Positions 1-11,450 of a stretch of DNA of 64,000 nt are shown here, in pieces; positions within the stretch are counted from its first letter, which is position 1; each line of letters opens with the position of its first letter. The stretch spans positions 5,139,251-5,203,250 of the forward strand of contig NW_003314261.1 of NCBI RefSeq assembly GCF_000143415.4, in the 5' to 3' direction. This DNA comes from Selaginella moellendorffii. Its lineage: Eukaryota; Streptophyta; Lycopodiopsida; Selaginellales; Selaginellaceae. A program made the translations under genes and the position numbers. The notes under the pieces are model-generated. The model was not told the origin of the DNA. It was given only the letters and a program-made list of their open reading frames with translations, and searched no databases.

Positions 1-1365
1 GGTAGCGGATACTTGATAGCATTTGAAATTTTATCAGCATTGATAAGCTGCCTGATTTGCTCCGGGACTATATCCCAGAAAGTACGATCATTTTCCGCCA
101 GTTCAGTTTGAAGCCGAATGCCTTCGTAAAAGAGGCGATCGATATCAGTCAGGGTGTCAAACTCATCTGGAGTGGCAGTGAAGTGCGTGATAATGGTTGG
201 AACGAGACGGTGAACAATGGCTCTAAGACGTCCAGAAGAAAATGCTTCAGTTTTCACCTGCTCAAAGTCCTCGTCGCGAGGGACATAATTCTTGCTTGTC
301 ACGGCTAACCTGACCTCTGCACGAGGATCTGATACGTGCCCGACAAGATTAGTCGACGAACTTAGAAGCTTGGAGAAAGGATTACCTGACTTGGTTGGAG
401 GGCGACCTGTTCGGCATCTTCTTGGATATGGCACCGCGCCACCTGCAACAGGTCTAGCCAGCTTCTTTTCTTTATCCGGATTTCCAAGGTCGTTATATAC
501 GTCGTAGTCGTAGATCCTTTCCCACGGTTTACGCATGTCCGTGCCATCTCCTTGTAATGTTTTGAGTTCAGAGGCACGAATATCTTTGAGTCCCCGAGGA
601 GTAGAAGAAGGAAGATAAGCCTATCGCGAAAGCCGCATTAGCATTTTAGAAAAAGTAATTTCCAGGCAGTACCTCGTTGGAGAAGAACACTCGTTGAGAC
701 ACCTCGTTTTCCTGAGAATGAACCCAGGAGTAGCATGAAAATGAAATCAATCCAGTCTTCAGGCCCTGGAGAGAGATCGTCTCGAGGAAAAACTCTGCCT
801 TATGTCTGTTTGCAACGAGAATGGCCCCTGGTTTCCCAAACTGGTCCTCAATTATGAATTCACCAGCATATTCAACCGTGTGTTCTCCTGTAGAAACCTT
901 CCGAAGTGTCGTGTTCTTGCTTCTTCTTCCAAGGCCGCTACCTGTCAAGAACCGCACTACATTATAGCCTGAGCTAAAAGTCAAAAACTTACTCGGATCC
1001 ACTTCAGTACTAACGAGCTGCAGAACAATATCCTCGCCGAGGGGGTCTTGGACAAAGAAGTCCAATCCCTTGCGAAAGATGTCCGTAACTTTGTTGTCAG
1101 GCCGCTTCTTGATGGTAACAATTGCTCTGAGAGTCACCGGCTTGCTGCGGGAGACTCGGTCTGCAACAGCTTGCTCAGCAACATCTGCACTCTTCAAAGT
1201 GTTCTTGACAGGCACTACCCCTCTCGTTAGCCTCAGAGAAGGAAGATTAGATCTGGACCGAGTCTTTGCAGAGAAAGCAAACTCAGAGTGATCCCCGCAA
1301 AGGGTCTCCTTGCTACTCGGCAGATAACTAGCAGAAATCGAACCCGTCAGTGCCAAAGACGCCAT
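1..1365 (-). CDS. LOX: Plastid 13-lipoxygenase, N-terminal half (runs off the window)
   Basis: Minus-strand gene for a linoleate/linolenate lipoxygenase, which adds O2 to polyunsaturated fatty acids and starts oxylipin synthesis. Exon 1 (1365 down to 673) starts with a Ser-rich, chloroplast-transit-like leader, then enters the PLAT/LH2 lipid-binding domain (motifs FVQDPLGEDIVLQLVS, YAGEFIIEDQFGKPGAI, then SWVH and RVFFSN). The donor GTACTG follows 673. Exon 2 (620 down to at least 1) continues with AYLPSSTPRGLK and the family hallmarks KPWERIYDYDVYNDLG, YPRRCRTGRPPT and YVPRDEDF, then DIDRLFYEG. The intron is 52 nt. No stop or frameshift is seen. The catalytic iron-binding C-terminal half lies outside the window, so activity and regiospecificity cannot be judged; the plastid leader suggests a 13-LOX (inference). 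Confidence 0.93.
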
Positions 1366-1642
1366 TACAATCTAGGGAGGACGCACTTCTAGTCCTATTA
1401 AACCAAACGCATTGTAGCTGAAGGAGACTCTTATCGCTACACCAGCAGCCAAAGGCGAATGGCACTCACCTAGTACGAGTAGCCGACATGTACATCCACG
1501 TGGAAATTGTTTCCTTTGTTTTGTTCTTGCGGTCAAAACCGCAAAGTCATTGTTTTTGAGCTGTCTGTAAAAATCCTTCAGACTCCATACATTCAATGCG
1601 GACATTGAGAAGATTAACTGTGAAATTGTGCCTATGTCACAC

Positions 1643-3909
1643 TCACAGTGCAGACTGCTGTCCTCCAGCTACAAGCTCTTCCACTTTTGGAGACGCTCTA
1701 ATGATACCTCTGGTAATGTATGCTTGATTGTTTTCTTCGATGCTTTCTACCCTGGAAGGAAACAAGAATAAGTGCGTTGACTTGCTTGCTCATGTTACAC
1801 ACCTGTAAAGATAGTTAACCATCATCCCTGCACTCTCTTTGAGCCCTTTCTTGGATTTATTGCCCATCCAGTTCAAACGTTCCATACTCTGTAGAATTCA
1901 CGCGAAGCTTCAGAATGAAAAACCGTGGACTTCACTTACAGCCCCATTGCGTAGATGGAAGTTTGCTACCGGATCCAATGCCTTTCCACGTTTCTTTTCA
2001 AGTAGAAGATATCTGCCCAAAGGAGTTGGTCAAAACCATCAGGAAAAACTAGTCTCATACCTTGCACATAATCTCATGAGAGGCACCTTAAGAACTGCTG
2101 ATAGTTGTTCGGACTCGCCCCACTGAGGATCAGATGCTCCCAAAATTCTATACATTATTGACTCGCCGCTCGTATCATCGTCTCTGTCAGGACTGTTGTA
2201 ATTGCTATTACAGTAAAAAACCTTCGAACTTATGTTACCCGCAGGCGTCTTTCAAAGCTTTTTCTTCGTGAGCCAAAAGCAACTTCTCTTTGAAGGTCCT
2301 CTGCTCATTTCCTTCGAAACAGAACGACGCGAGTTTAGGAAGCAGCCATTTCAGAAAGAACGGTATTGGGCTTAAAGTTGAGAAAGTCTGAAACAAAAGT
2401 TGTGAGCACAATAGCATACAGGGTTTACTATACCTTAATTTGAGGCATATCTTGCTGCAGTAAGCGGAGCACCCGTTTGATAAGGAAGTTTCCCAAATCT
2501 ATACCTGACAAGCCTGCCTGTGTATTTAGCTTTATCAAAAGGAAACTATACACAGAGCAAAAAATGTAGAACCTGAGTCGACGAAATAGCATAAAAGATC
2601 GCATGTGTCGCATCTTCTTCGGAAATAGGTGGCTTGTCAAACAATACTTCCTTCAGAACATGAAGAAACGTTATAAGCTTCCGCAAAAAGCAAGACAACG
2701 AACCCATACCTGAATGGAATTACTAATGGTGTCCGTGAGGGCGACTTCTATGAACACAAGCGGTTCCCCTAAGAAAAACAAGTCGCACTACTTAGCTCCC
2801 CTGTATAGACATTTACCTGGCATAGCAGGATGGAAATAACCAAAACACCGACGACCAATGCCTAATCGTCGCTTAAGATCGTACAAATTACTGATAGGAT
2901 GCACAGCCTGCATAAAAACAAGACTCGACAATCAATGTCTTCTCAACCACCAGAAAACTACCTCATATCGGACAATCTTTTCAAGCAATGAAGCTGCGTC
3001 ATTCCAAGTAACCTGGTGAAGTTCCAGACACGCAGGACTTAACCACGTTGAAAATAGCGCTCGCAGCTCGAGATCGAGAGCTCTCAGCGCTGGAAGGTTG
3101 TCATCACTGCAAACACCACTGGTTCAAGTGGCCAAGTGAGAAAACAAAAGATACCGTAAAGCAGAAAGCAGATCAGCACGTAGGTCCACCAAAAACTTCA
3201 AGCCACCGGCTTGGCCATTCATCTGCTCAAACAATCTCACCGATAGCGGCATCAAGGAAGCTCTCAGATCCCGTTCTGTTCGAAACTGGGCTGCTTCGAG
3301 AGGATTTTCTCCGTCACCAGCTTTGCTTTTCTCATCTGAAAGATAGAGGAGAACATTACACAAAAACTAGCCTTTCGTACCATCGTGCAAGCTAAGATAA
3401 TGCTGGATGAGATCCTTCACTCTTTTCTTGTCAACTCCGAATTCCGTGGAGAGTATCTTGAGGGCCCTTTGCCGATTATCCCAATCCAAGCGTTCATACT
3501 CCTAGAAATGCTGAGTGCTGGCAAACTTAGACCCAGATCAATCAAAGTATAGCGTACTACCTCTCGGAGCTGGACGAGGCTCTTATCCGGCATGTCGGGA
3601 TTTTGCAAATGGATCGCATCGTGCATAAGCTTTTGCACGCGCTTGAGGATTCTATACTGGTTTTAGCTATAGGTTTTCCTTTTGTAACGACAATCTCTTA
3701 CCTCTTCGACAGCTCGGTGTCTTCGATCAGCGAGACATTCTTGGAGGCGCTTGGATTCTCGGCCCGAGGGATCGATTGCTTCATAATACCTTCTGGCTGA
3801 GAGAATCCCGTGGATCTGAGCTCGCAGGAATGGAAAATCAAAGAAAACTCACGATTTTGCCCTCGTCGCGATGGCGCACTAGGTACCTCGCTACTACTCG
3901 CCGCCACAT
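1643..3909 (-). CDS. MCD: Malonyl-CoA decarboxylase, 15 exons
   Basis: Converts malonyl-CoA to acetyl-CoA and CO2, in mitochondria or peroxisomes. I traced 15 exons on the minus strand: 3909-3849, 3796-3702, 3656-3561, 3501-3381, 3335-3155, 3118-2962, 2907-2817, 2768-2710, 2650-2573, 2517-2434, 2387-2239, 2183-2061, 2012-1940, 1888-1803 and 1751-1643. They sum to 1563 nt, an open frame of 520 aa. Family landmarks in order: GLKFLVDLRADLL, YEAVHPI, DLKRRLG, GEPLVFIEVALT, AIFYAIS, FLIKRVLRLL, TLSPIPFFLKWLL, VPLMRLCAR, DPVANFHLRNGA and MVNYLY. The first exon is the weak point: ATG at 3909 (MWRRVV..., mitochondrial-like) keeps frame only with a donor at GA|GTTTTC; the stronger GTGAGT four bases earlier would break it. 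The C-terminus is -QSAL, at best a weak PTS1. It shares a short divergent promoter with the gene at 4183. Confidence 0.92.
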
Positions 3910-4182
3910 TTCAAAACAACCTAGCTCGATAAAGCCGTACAAGTGGCGCACAATTTCGTGCCATTTGGTAGTTCGTGTCGTACCTCTATTGGGCCATATG
4001 GGTCACTGCCAGCTCGAGGCCATGGTGGTGGAGGCGCCACACGCTAGGGCAGCTGTGAAGGCCAGGGTTTCGCGCGTTGCGCGCCTCGACGATCCGGAGG
4101 AGCTACATTCTAGGATCCTTTAGTTTCTCGTTTCGATCGATTCTTCTCCAAATCGATCGCTCGGCGGCAGGGGCTCTGAAAT
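3910..4182. promoter_or_regulatory. Divergent (bidirectional) promoter interval
   Basis: Only 273 nt separate the start codons of the malonyl-CoA decarboxylase (-) and the ankyrin-AAA gene (+). The interval must hold both promoters and both 5' leaders. I see no clear TATA box. It carries GC-rich palindromic stretches (GCGCGTTGCGCGC near 4072-4084) and repeated ATCGAT cores on the + gene side. Confidence 0.5.
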
Positions 4183-5992
4183 ATGCATCCGCGGCAGCAG
4201 ATCCGCTCGGCCAGGCCGGTGACTTGCCATTCTCTGGCGCAGTCGGGCGATATCGATGGATTGCGCGTATTGCTTCACCAAAATCCGTCATTGATCAACT
4301 CGCGAAACCCTGTGGTGAGTTCCTCGAGTGATTTCCCTCTTTCTCGGCTCTAGCAATGGATTGTCTGAAATCTTCTCTTCTACGGCAGATGTCCCAGACC
4401 CCTTTGCAAATGGCAGCTGCCAGCAACCAGGATGATGCCGTGAGGTTCTTGCTCGAATGGAATGGACCGGAGAGAGCCGATCTCGAGGCTACGAACATGG
4501 TACGTATGCTTTACTGTCATTTGTCTACTTCAGTTTTTAGTCGCTCTCTCGCAGTATGGAGAGACTGCGCTGCATCTAGCAGCGAAGAATGGCTCCACCG
4601 ACGCTTTGAAAGTACTCTTGAAGCACAACGCTCGCAAAGAAGCCAAGGCTCTGGTAAGTTTCTATGCCTCCTCCAATGTTTACGTAGACTCAATGCTTCT
4701 TTTTTTTCAGAATGGAATGACGCCTTTGCACTTGGCTGTCTGGTCTTCCGTGAGAGCGCAAGACTGTAAAGCAGTCGAGGTGCTCCTGGAGCACAACGCT
4801 GATGTATCTCTGGAGGACAACGTATGCAATTTGTTCTTTTTCTTTCCCTGATCGTACTCAAGTTGTGAACAGGAGAAGCTCACTCCGCTAAGCCACCTTC
4901 CGAAGAGCTCGGGAAACGAGAAGCTGCAGGAAATGCTGGAGCGCCAGCTCGATCTACAGAGGAGGCAGAAAGCGGAAAAAGCGTTGTCGGGCTCAAAGCT
5001 GAAGATGCTGGAGCTGGAGAAAGAACTTGAGAAAATTGTCGGTCTAGACGACCTCAAGCTCCAGCTTCGCAAGTGGGCTAAAGGAATGCTCCTGGACGAG
5101 AAACGACGAAGCCTTGGCTTGAACGTTCCCAAAAGAAAGCTGCCTCACATGGCATTCCTTGGCAATCCCGGTACAGGTATGCAGCCATGCTTTTTTTGTA
5201 GAGTTCTATGCTCATCAGAAGTTCTGACCGTCGTGAATAGGGAAAACCATGATTGCGCGTTTGCTAGCCAAACTCTTACACATGGTTGGCGTCTTGGAAT
5301 GCGATAAAGTTGTTGAGGTCCAGCGAACTGATCTGGTTGGCGAGTTCGTCGGTCACACGGGCCCAAAAACAAGGAAAAGAGTAAGCATCTATCTCTACGT
5401 AGAACGCCTTCTAATGTTTCTGTCTCTCTTTTTTCTTGTTCAGATCAGAGAAGCTGAAGGAGGCATTCTCTTCGTGGACGAGGCCTACAGACTGATACCA
5501 GCGCAGAAAGCAGATGACAAAGACTACGGAGTTGAGGCGCTGGAGGAGATCATGTCAGTCATGGACAGTGGCAAGGTAGTGGTGATCTTTGCTGGCTACG
5601 CAGAGCCCATGAAGCGGGTCATCGCAAGCAACGAAGGCTTCTGCCGGAGGGTGACCAGGTTCTTCCACTTCCCCGACTTCAGCACAGAGGAGCTGGCAGA
5701 GATGATCCACCTCAAGCTCAAAGAGCAACACGAAGACTCGCCAACCTTCGGCCTCAAGCTCGAACCGGGATGCACTGCAGGAGCCATTGCGGAGCTCCTG
5801 GACCGCAAGACAACAGAGAAGCAGCGCAGCGAGATGAATGGTGGCCTCGTCTGGCCGCTGCTCGCCAACGCCAAAGACCACCTCGACTACAGACTAGACC
5901 TGGACTGCTGCGATTCGGACGAGCTCGTGTCCATCACTGTCGAGGACCTCGAAGCCGGTTTGGAGCTCATTCCCAGGCAGCAGTCACTCTAG
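4183..5992 (+). CDS. Ankyrin-repeat / CbbX-like AAA+ ATPase, 7 exons
   Basis: Plant ankyrin-AAA protein whose ATPase half resembles CbbX, the red-type Rubisco activase. Exons: 4183-4314, 4389-4499, 4555-4653, 4711-4821, 4873-5176, 5241-5380 and 5444-5992 (481 aa, no breaks, all GT/AG). Residues 1-44 hold a conserved leader with SLAQSGDIDGLRVLL; three ankyrin repeats follow (TPLQMAAA, ETALHLAAKNG, MTPLHLAVW). A charged coiled-coil-like stretch leads to the AAA core: IVGLDDLK, Walker A GNPGTGKT (split by the exon 5/6 intron), VGEFVGHTGPKT, Walker B GGILFVDEAYRL, and the sensor-1/arginine region FAGY...NEGFCRRV. The divergent neighbour is malonyl-CoA decarboxylase. The role in plants is unsettled; a chaperone or remodelling function is inferred from the fold. 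No transit peptide is obvious, so a cytosolic site is possible. Confidence 0.92.
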
Positions 5993-6175
5993 AGAACCAA
6001 TCATCCATTCATTCATCGATCGACGTACATTTTCGACGCTATAGATAGCTACACGACAGCAGTATTCTTTCGTCACGGACGGCCATCGACTCGCCACGTG
6101 TTTTCGACCGGAGCCACTAGACTGAGGATATTTCTCGTGTGCCGGGCGTGTGGCTTCCAGGTTCCAACAACAACA

Positions 6176-6585
6176 ATGGTGGGGGGTGGCATTCTCGGTA
6201 CCGGATTTCAGCTAGCAGTGGTACCAGCAGCAGTGAGAACTCCTCTTGCATCGTCGAGGAGCGTGAGAGTGCGTGCTCAGGTCCAGGAGGGAGAAGCATC
6301 ATCGGTGGTGCTCAATCCCTCTATCCGAAAAGACGTGGAGAAAGTGGTCGACACAGTGGTGGTGGGAGAGATCTCCAAGCCGGTGACAGCATACTGCAGG
6401 TGAGTAACGCTTTTCACTTCCTAGTTTCCATCTAGAGATTGTATTGGTGACTACATCTAACTGGAATGGCTTTTACTTCCAACAGGTGTTGGAGATCTGG
6501 AACATTTCCTCTGTGTGATGGGTCTCACATGAAGCACAACAAAGCCACTGGTGACAATGTTGGGCCACTCTTGCTCAAGAAATAG
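6176..6585 (+). CDS. NEET: NEET protein (CDGSH iron-sulfur domain), plastid/mitochondrial
   Basis: Two exons, 6176-6399 and 6486-6585, with an 86-nt intron that splits the Cys-rich motif just after CR. The protein is 107 aa, close to the usual plant NEET length. Residues 1 to about 40 form a Ser/Arg/Ala-rich organelle-targeting leader. The core reads [20 protein letters not shown], then the 2Fe-2S ligand set C-R-C-(8 residues)-PLCDGSH (three Cys, one His), ending in [15 protein letters not shown] proteins are homodimers carrying a labile 2Fe-2S cluster and act in Fe-S transfer, iron balance and ROS control. All ligands are present, so it looks functional. The start at 6176 is the first in-frame ATG after a GTG-led open stretch. 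It follows the AAA gene by 183 nt on the same strand, with its own leader. Confidence 0.95.
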
Positions 6586-6830
6586 AATATTCTTTGGTTG
6601 GTCTATTCTGTCTCTTTTTAGAGTGAAATAAACCTCTGGATGATATTATTCTTTGTATATTCTTTTTAGTTTAGATTTAATATTAATTTGAAGGTAATTA
6701 TTATTTTCTCTATGTTTGAGATTTTTATTTTAAATAATTATATTACAAATATATGAGCTGTGAGTATATGAAATACAGATATATAAGATTTTGATAGTTA
6801 TTGAATTGATTTCAATTAGAATTACTTCCT

Positions 6831-6930
6831 NNNNNNNNNNNNNNNNNNNNNNNNNNNNNNNNNNNNNNNNNNNNNNNNNNNNNNNNNNNNNNNNNNNNNN
6901 NNNNNNNNNNNNNNNNNNNNNNNNNNNNNN
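6831..6930. other. Assembly gap (100 N)
   Basis: Exactly 100 N, the usual placeholder for a gap of unknown size. It lies in the AT-rich block just right of the NEET gene. The flanks contain the near-inverted words gatagttattg and caataactatc, so a collapsed inverted repeat may have caused the gap. Confidence 0.99.
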
Positions 6931-7399
6931 CAATAACTATCAAAATCTTAATAATAATATACAGTATCATAACTATACATTTAACGTCTCTTCTCAAAGG
7001 ATAAAAAAAAGAAGTTAGGCTCTCTTGATATCAGAAGGAGGCACTAATAAATTTGTAAATAGTGTATAATTATTTATAATCCTTTTATATGAAACACTTC
7101 AACTGTTACATATACACAATTTCTTAAGAATTAGTTTGTTGAATATTATGTCTTTAGAGTGATTTCTTCATACGCTAAATCTTATAAACTTGTAATCCAA
7201 TTTGTTACAACACTTGATACAATTGGACAAGGAACCTTTTAGACAAACCACACACTATAAAATTGGAAAAACAAACTCAACATTAAATTATTCACTTTGC
7301 ATTCTATAAATGAACAATGGTAAGAGTTATAGTGCTATTGTTGTTCCTAAGTGTTAAGTGTTATGAAAATTTTGTTTAAACTAATGGAAGATTATATGT

Positions 7400-9450
7400 C
7401 AAATATTAATTTCATGATTTAGCATAGGTAGCTCATAGGAATCGCAAAGGTAAACTTAATTCCATTGGCAATATAAAACTATAACTATATAAGAGTTTCT
7501 ATGGTAAAGCACCAATGGAACTTTACACCCTCATAACATATGATACTAAAGAAATAATAAATAATTATCCCAATCCAAATGTTAGAAATTCACATACTTT
7601 ATGATCATCCCCTTGAATGTCCAAATAAACCCATCAAACTATTTGTCTATGGATGATAAACACTTATTAAAACATGGTGTATCCTCAATAAAGATAAAAC
7701 ATAAAATGATTAAACTATGAATATGTAACCATTATTTGAGAAAATCCACTATGCTAAAATACCACCCAATTAAGGAGGAAGTATTTACAACAGTCATAAA
7801 TATACTAATAAAAGTATTAACTTCTACTTAATGAGTTAAATAGTCAAAAGCAATAATGATAAACTCATTGTCAACAATCAACCACAAAAGAGGCCCCATC
7901 AAATCAAATACTACTAACTCAAACAAATGAGAAATTATAATTGACCCCAACCATCCTTCTATAACACAAGGAAGAGTATTAAGAACTTGGCATCAAATGC
8001 AATTATGCATATATTAAATAATATTACATTATACATATTGTTAATAAAAAAATCTATACAACTTCTCATTCATACAATGATGTCCCATTTAGAATAGAAG
8101 AGTTATGATAAGTATAAAAAAAGCATGAAATAAAGATAAAAAACATCACTAACTGCAAATGGTTATCAGGATCAATCTCCATAAAGTAAAGAATATTATC
8201 CTTAAGGCAATATTAAGAATGTAAATGTTAAAATAAGAAATCATTAGTAAGTGATGAAAGATTTTTAAACTCATCATGAAGCCTTTGAATCCACAACTCA
8301 ACTTTTTAAGCCTCATGAATCTCAGATAAATCTAGTTTTGCACCTTTTGGACACTAAATATCAAACACAATAACTCTTGACAACATAAAATCCTTATCTA
8401 AAAAATCTATTGATGTTGTAATAATAGGCTCGCAAGGAACATAAGCAACATCAAAATCATATATCTTAAACTTTATAGCTCACTAAGCAATACATCTAAC
8501 TAGGTTCTTTTACTTTAATCATACAATGACTATAATATCATCACCCTCCAACAATGTCTATGAACCATCCAAATATACATTAAGCTTATCAACACTCTAA
8601 ATTATTGTAAGACACTCCTCTTTTATGAGTTAGCTAATAAGATAATGCTAACTATATGCATTCATGCTTTCTTTCATTAACGCACTTCCAAAATTAATAT
8701 CAAATGTAAAATGAAAAGTTAAATATAATTAAAAAGAGTGTAAACAATAACGAGAGACAATCCATAAAAGTTTAAATAAAAACGGAAAGGGCTTATAAAT
8801 AAAAGTGTACTTTCTTTTCCAATCAGTGAAAGATCTTGGGATATTTAGGATTAAGTGTCTTTGGGTTTGAATAATACTAAGTTGAGTGACCTCTTAAGAA
8901 GTCCAAATTAAGGAGTTTACAAAAAGTTGTCAACACTTCTTTAAAACTCTTAAATGCCCACTTACAGTATTAAAGCTAAATGAAGGATGATGTTGATAAC
9001 TTCAACAACACTCACAATGATATAATACAATTAGAAAGATGATCAATAAAATAACTAAAATACTACATCTTACCAAAGAAGTGCTGCACATAATTCATAC
9101 ACTTTAGACTTCAAAACAACTATATGTTTGTCAAAATAAATTTCCAAACCCTCACAAGAAATGCAATACCTAAGATAAATTATTTCCCAAACATATACTT
9201 TAGTTTCAAACTAGTTTCCTATAGCGAATCTAACACCTTACAAATATCATAGACATACTCCTTTTATGTCCTCTTTGAGTGGATCAAGTTATTATCAATA
9301 AAGTCAATAATCACCTTTTACATATCTCAAAAAACCTCATCAATCATCCATTGAAAAGTTACCAAAGTATTGTTTAAATCAAACAGCATCACCAAAAACT
9401 CATATAAACCAAATGGTGTATGGAAAGTAGCCTGAGAAACATCCCTTCAG
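7400..9450 (-). pseudogene. Decayed Ty3/gypsy pol (RT, RNase H, integrase) on the minus strand
   Basis: Read on the minus strand from about 9450 downward, scattered short frames keep the order of a gypsy polyprotein. RT: LVTFQWMIDEVF (cf. PATFQRLM...VF) at about 9390-9300 and then YCISCEGL (cf. YLG.IVS.EG) at about 9170. The end of RNase H appears as FKIYDFDVAYVP near 8460 (cf. FDF.I.Y.PGK). Integrase: FDLMGPL...FDYLTH near 7900 and DWDNYLLF near 7570. Stops and frameshifts are dense, so this is an ancient non-coding copy. No LTRs were recognised. Confidence 0.7.
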
Positions 9451-10005
9451 CTATTAACACTTACCAATACCAGATCTTATTTGATGAATTAACAACTTTT
9501 CCCAAAACAATTTAAAAAATCAGCAGTGTGAGGAAGAGGGTATATAATTAGGATAATCATATTGTTTAATAAAAAATTAATTGATTTAAAATTAAATACT
9601 TTTATTAAGCTTTCTCACAATGAGATTCTTTAGAATTTAAGACAATTATATAACACCCTTCTCCATGTAAACTTTGTATTTGAATTTTCTAAAATGTTAC
9701 TAAACCTAAGACTCACTACTCAAACCTAAGAATACAAAGATTGATTGAAAAAGTGGGTATATTATTTTTGTTCATATGCTCTTTTTCTTTATATTGAACT
9801 ATTTTTCAAACCATTTTCTTTTATTGGTTATAATCTGAGAGGTCATCTATTTTAATACTATTCAAACTCAAGAATACTTAACTCAAAGTACCTCAAAACC
9901 TTAACTAATTAGAAAAAAGAATGCACTCTCATTTTTAGCCTTTTCCTTTTATATTTGGTTACTTACAATCTAGTACCTCTTTAACATTTATGTGTAAAAT
10001 CTTGT

Positions 10006-10032
10006 CCCCCCCCCCCCTCTCTCTCTCTCTCC
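10006..10032 (+). repeat. Poly-C / (CT)n microsatellite
   Basis: A run of C (12 or so) followed by a CT dinucleotide repeat. It is slippage-prone, so its length in the assembly is unreliable. Confidence 0.9.
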
Positions 10033-11062
10033 ACTTTTCCCATATTTGTAAAGTGTTGTAACATTTTGGTTTGTGAATCTTGCAATACTGTAAACAACCA
10101 TTATTCAACTTATGTTTAATGGTTTTAATCAAGATTTTATGAGATATTCCAATAGAGTCGTTAAGTGAGATGAAATGTTGAAACTACATCACTTATAAGG
10201 GGAGTCCACTAGTTAGTTTGGTATTTGCATTAAGAACTTGCTAGCATGTGTGGATCTTAACATATGTTAGCCACTCTGTTCTACCATATGTGTGGTTTTA
10301 TTAAAAAAATTATTCTAAAAAATAAAATTATTATCCACAGCTAGAGAGGACATATAAATGCAACATAAAATAACAAAATTCCTTTTGTTATACATCTCCT
10401 CTTTGTTGTCTTAGCATGTGATTCACAACCACAATAGTCACTTGCTGAAGCCAAATGTGAATCCACAATAGCATGTGTGGAAGAACCTCTCAATACACTA
10501 TCAACACTTTCCTCTAAACAGTGTGTAATGACAATCACATTTATGAATGTAGTGTGTCAAAAATATATATGAACATTCTTGATTTGTGTGTACAGAATAG
10601 CATAAAACTAAGGCTGAAACAAAATATACTAAAATAAGCTAAGCCATTTTCTATGTGTACTTCTTTTGTAACGGAATATCTAAATTTTATAAAACTCATA
10701 TATAGCATCACTTAATTTGCATAATAGTAGTGCTATTCATGTTTATATTATTTATTAATTTAATTGATCAATATGTGATTCAATTAAAAGAGAAGTCAAT
10801 ATGAAGTCAAATCAGTATTCATCACATATTTGTGGCCATAATGGTCATATATTAGAATGATTTGGTGAAAGTTTCAAACTCGCATTGACTAGTGACCTTA
10901 TTATACTCTACAATGAACTTTCTATATAACCATATATGCATCTTTTTAAATTTATAATAATTATATTGTAAATGTTTATGGTCTAACTTTACTCTTCATA
11001 CTTTAAAGCGTTAGAGCATCAATTATAGAATTCATCTTAAGCCCAAAATGTGCAAAATTGTG

Positions 11063-11230
11063 ATATAATTATAAACATGTTTATAATTTATAAATACAAG
11101 ATTAATCTTATTGCATACCAACCATAATATGGTACAATAATTAAGAAGTGTTTAGGAAAGTTTATAAATTATAAACATATTTATAAGTTATAATACAAAA
11201 TTAGTCTAAATGAATAACAACCATTAGATG
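11063..11230. repeat. Imperfect direct repeat, two units of about 67 bp
   Basis: Units at about 11063-11131 and 11165-11230 share the succession ATTATAAACAT, TTTATAA, ATACAA, ATTA and CAACCAT...TATGG/AGATGG. Both are AT-rich. They could be remnants of a tandem or nested MITE; no terminal inverted repeats were established. Confidence 0.45.
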
Positions 11231-11450
11231 GTTAAATATCCTAGAATATTCAAGCATCTTTTAAATATCAGGTTAATGTTTGAGATTCTAAGCATAATGT
11301 TGGAGATATGCTCCACCCTAAGAAACAGTTGTTTCTTATCGATTGTGTTTATTTTTCTTGTGTCGTTGCCACCTATGCCCAGGGACAGCGGCCTCACCAA
11401 AGAGAGTAGTTCTTATAGGCGAGAGTTAGAAAAAAGGATCACAAGTAAAA

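Larger units (their letters stand above)
6586..11227. other. AT-rich gene-poor block
   Basis: About 4.6 kb of strongly AT-rich sequence with no gene I can support in an intact frame. It contains the assembly gap, a decayed minus-strand gypsy polyprotein (separate entry), a C/CT microsatellite and an imperfect direct repeat near 11.1 kb. Base composition differs sharply from the GC-richer genes on the left, as expected for an old retrotransposon graveyard. Confidence 0.7.

Noticed and set aside
5555-5881. 108-codon minus-strand frame over the AAA gene's last exon
   Set aside because: Opposite strand of a well-supported exon with Walker B and sensor motifs.
10341-10538. 65-codon minus frame in the AT-rich block
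   Set aside because: Short, no domain, no start context. It might be a gag relic of the decayed gypsy element but nothing supports that.
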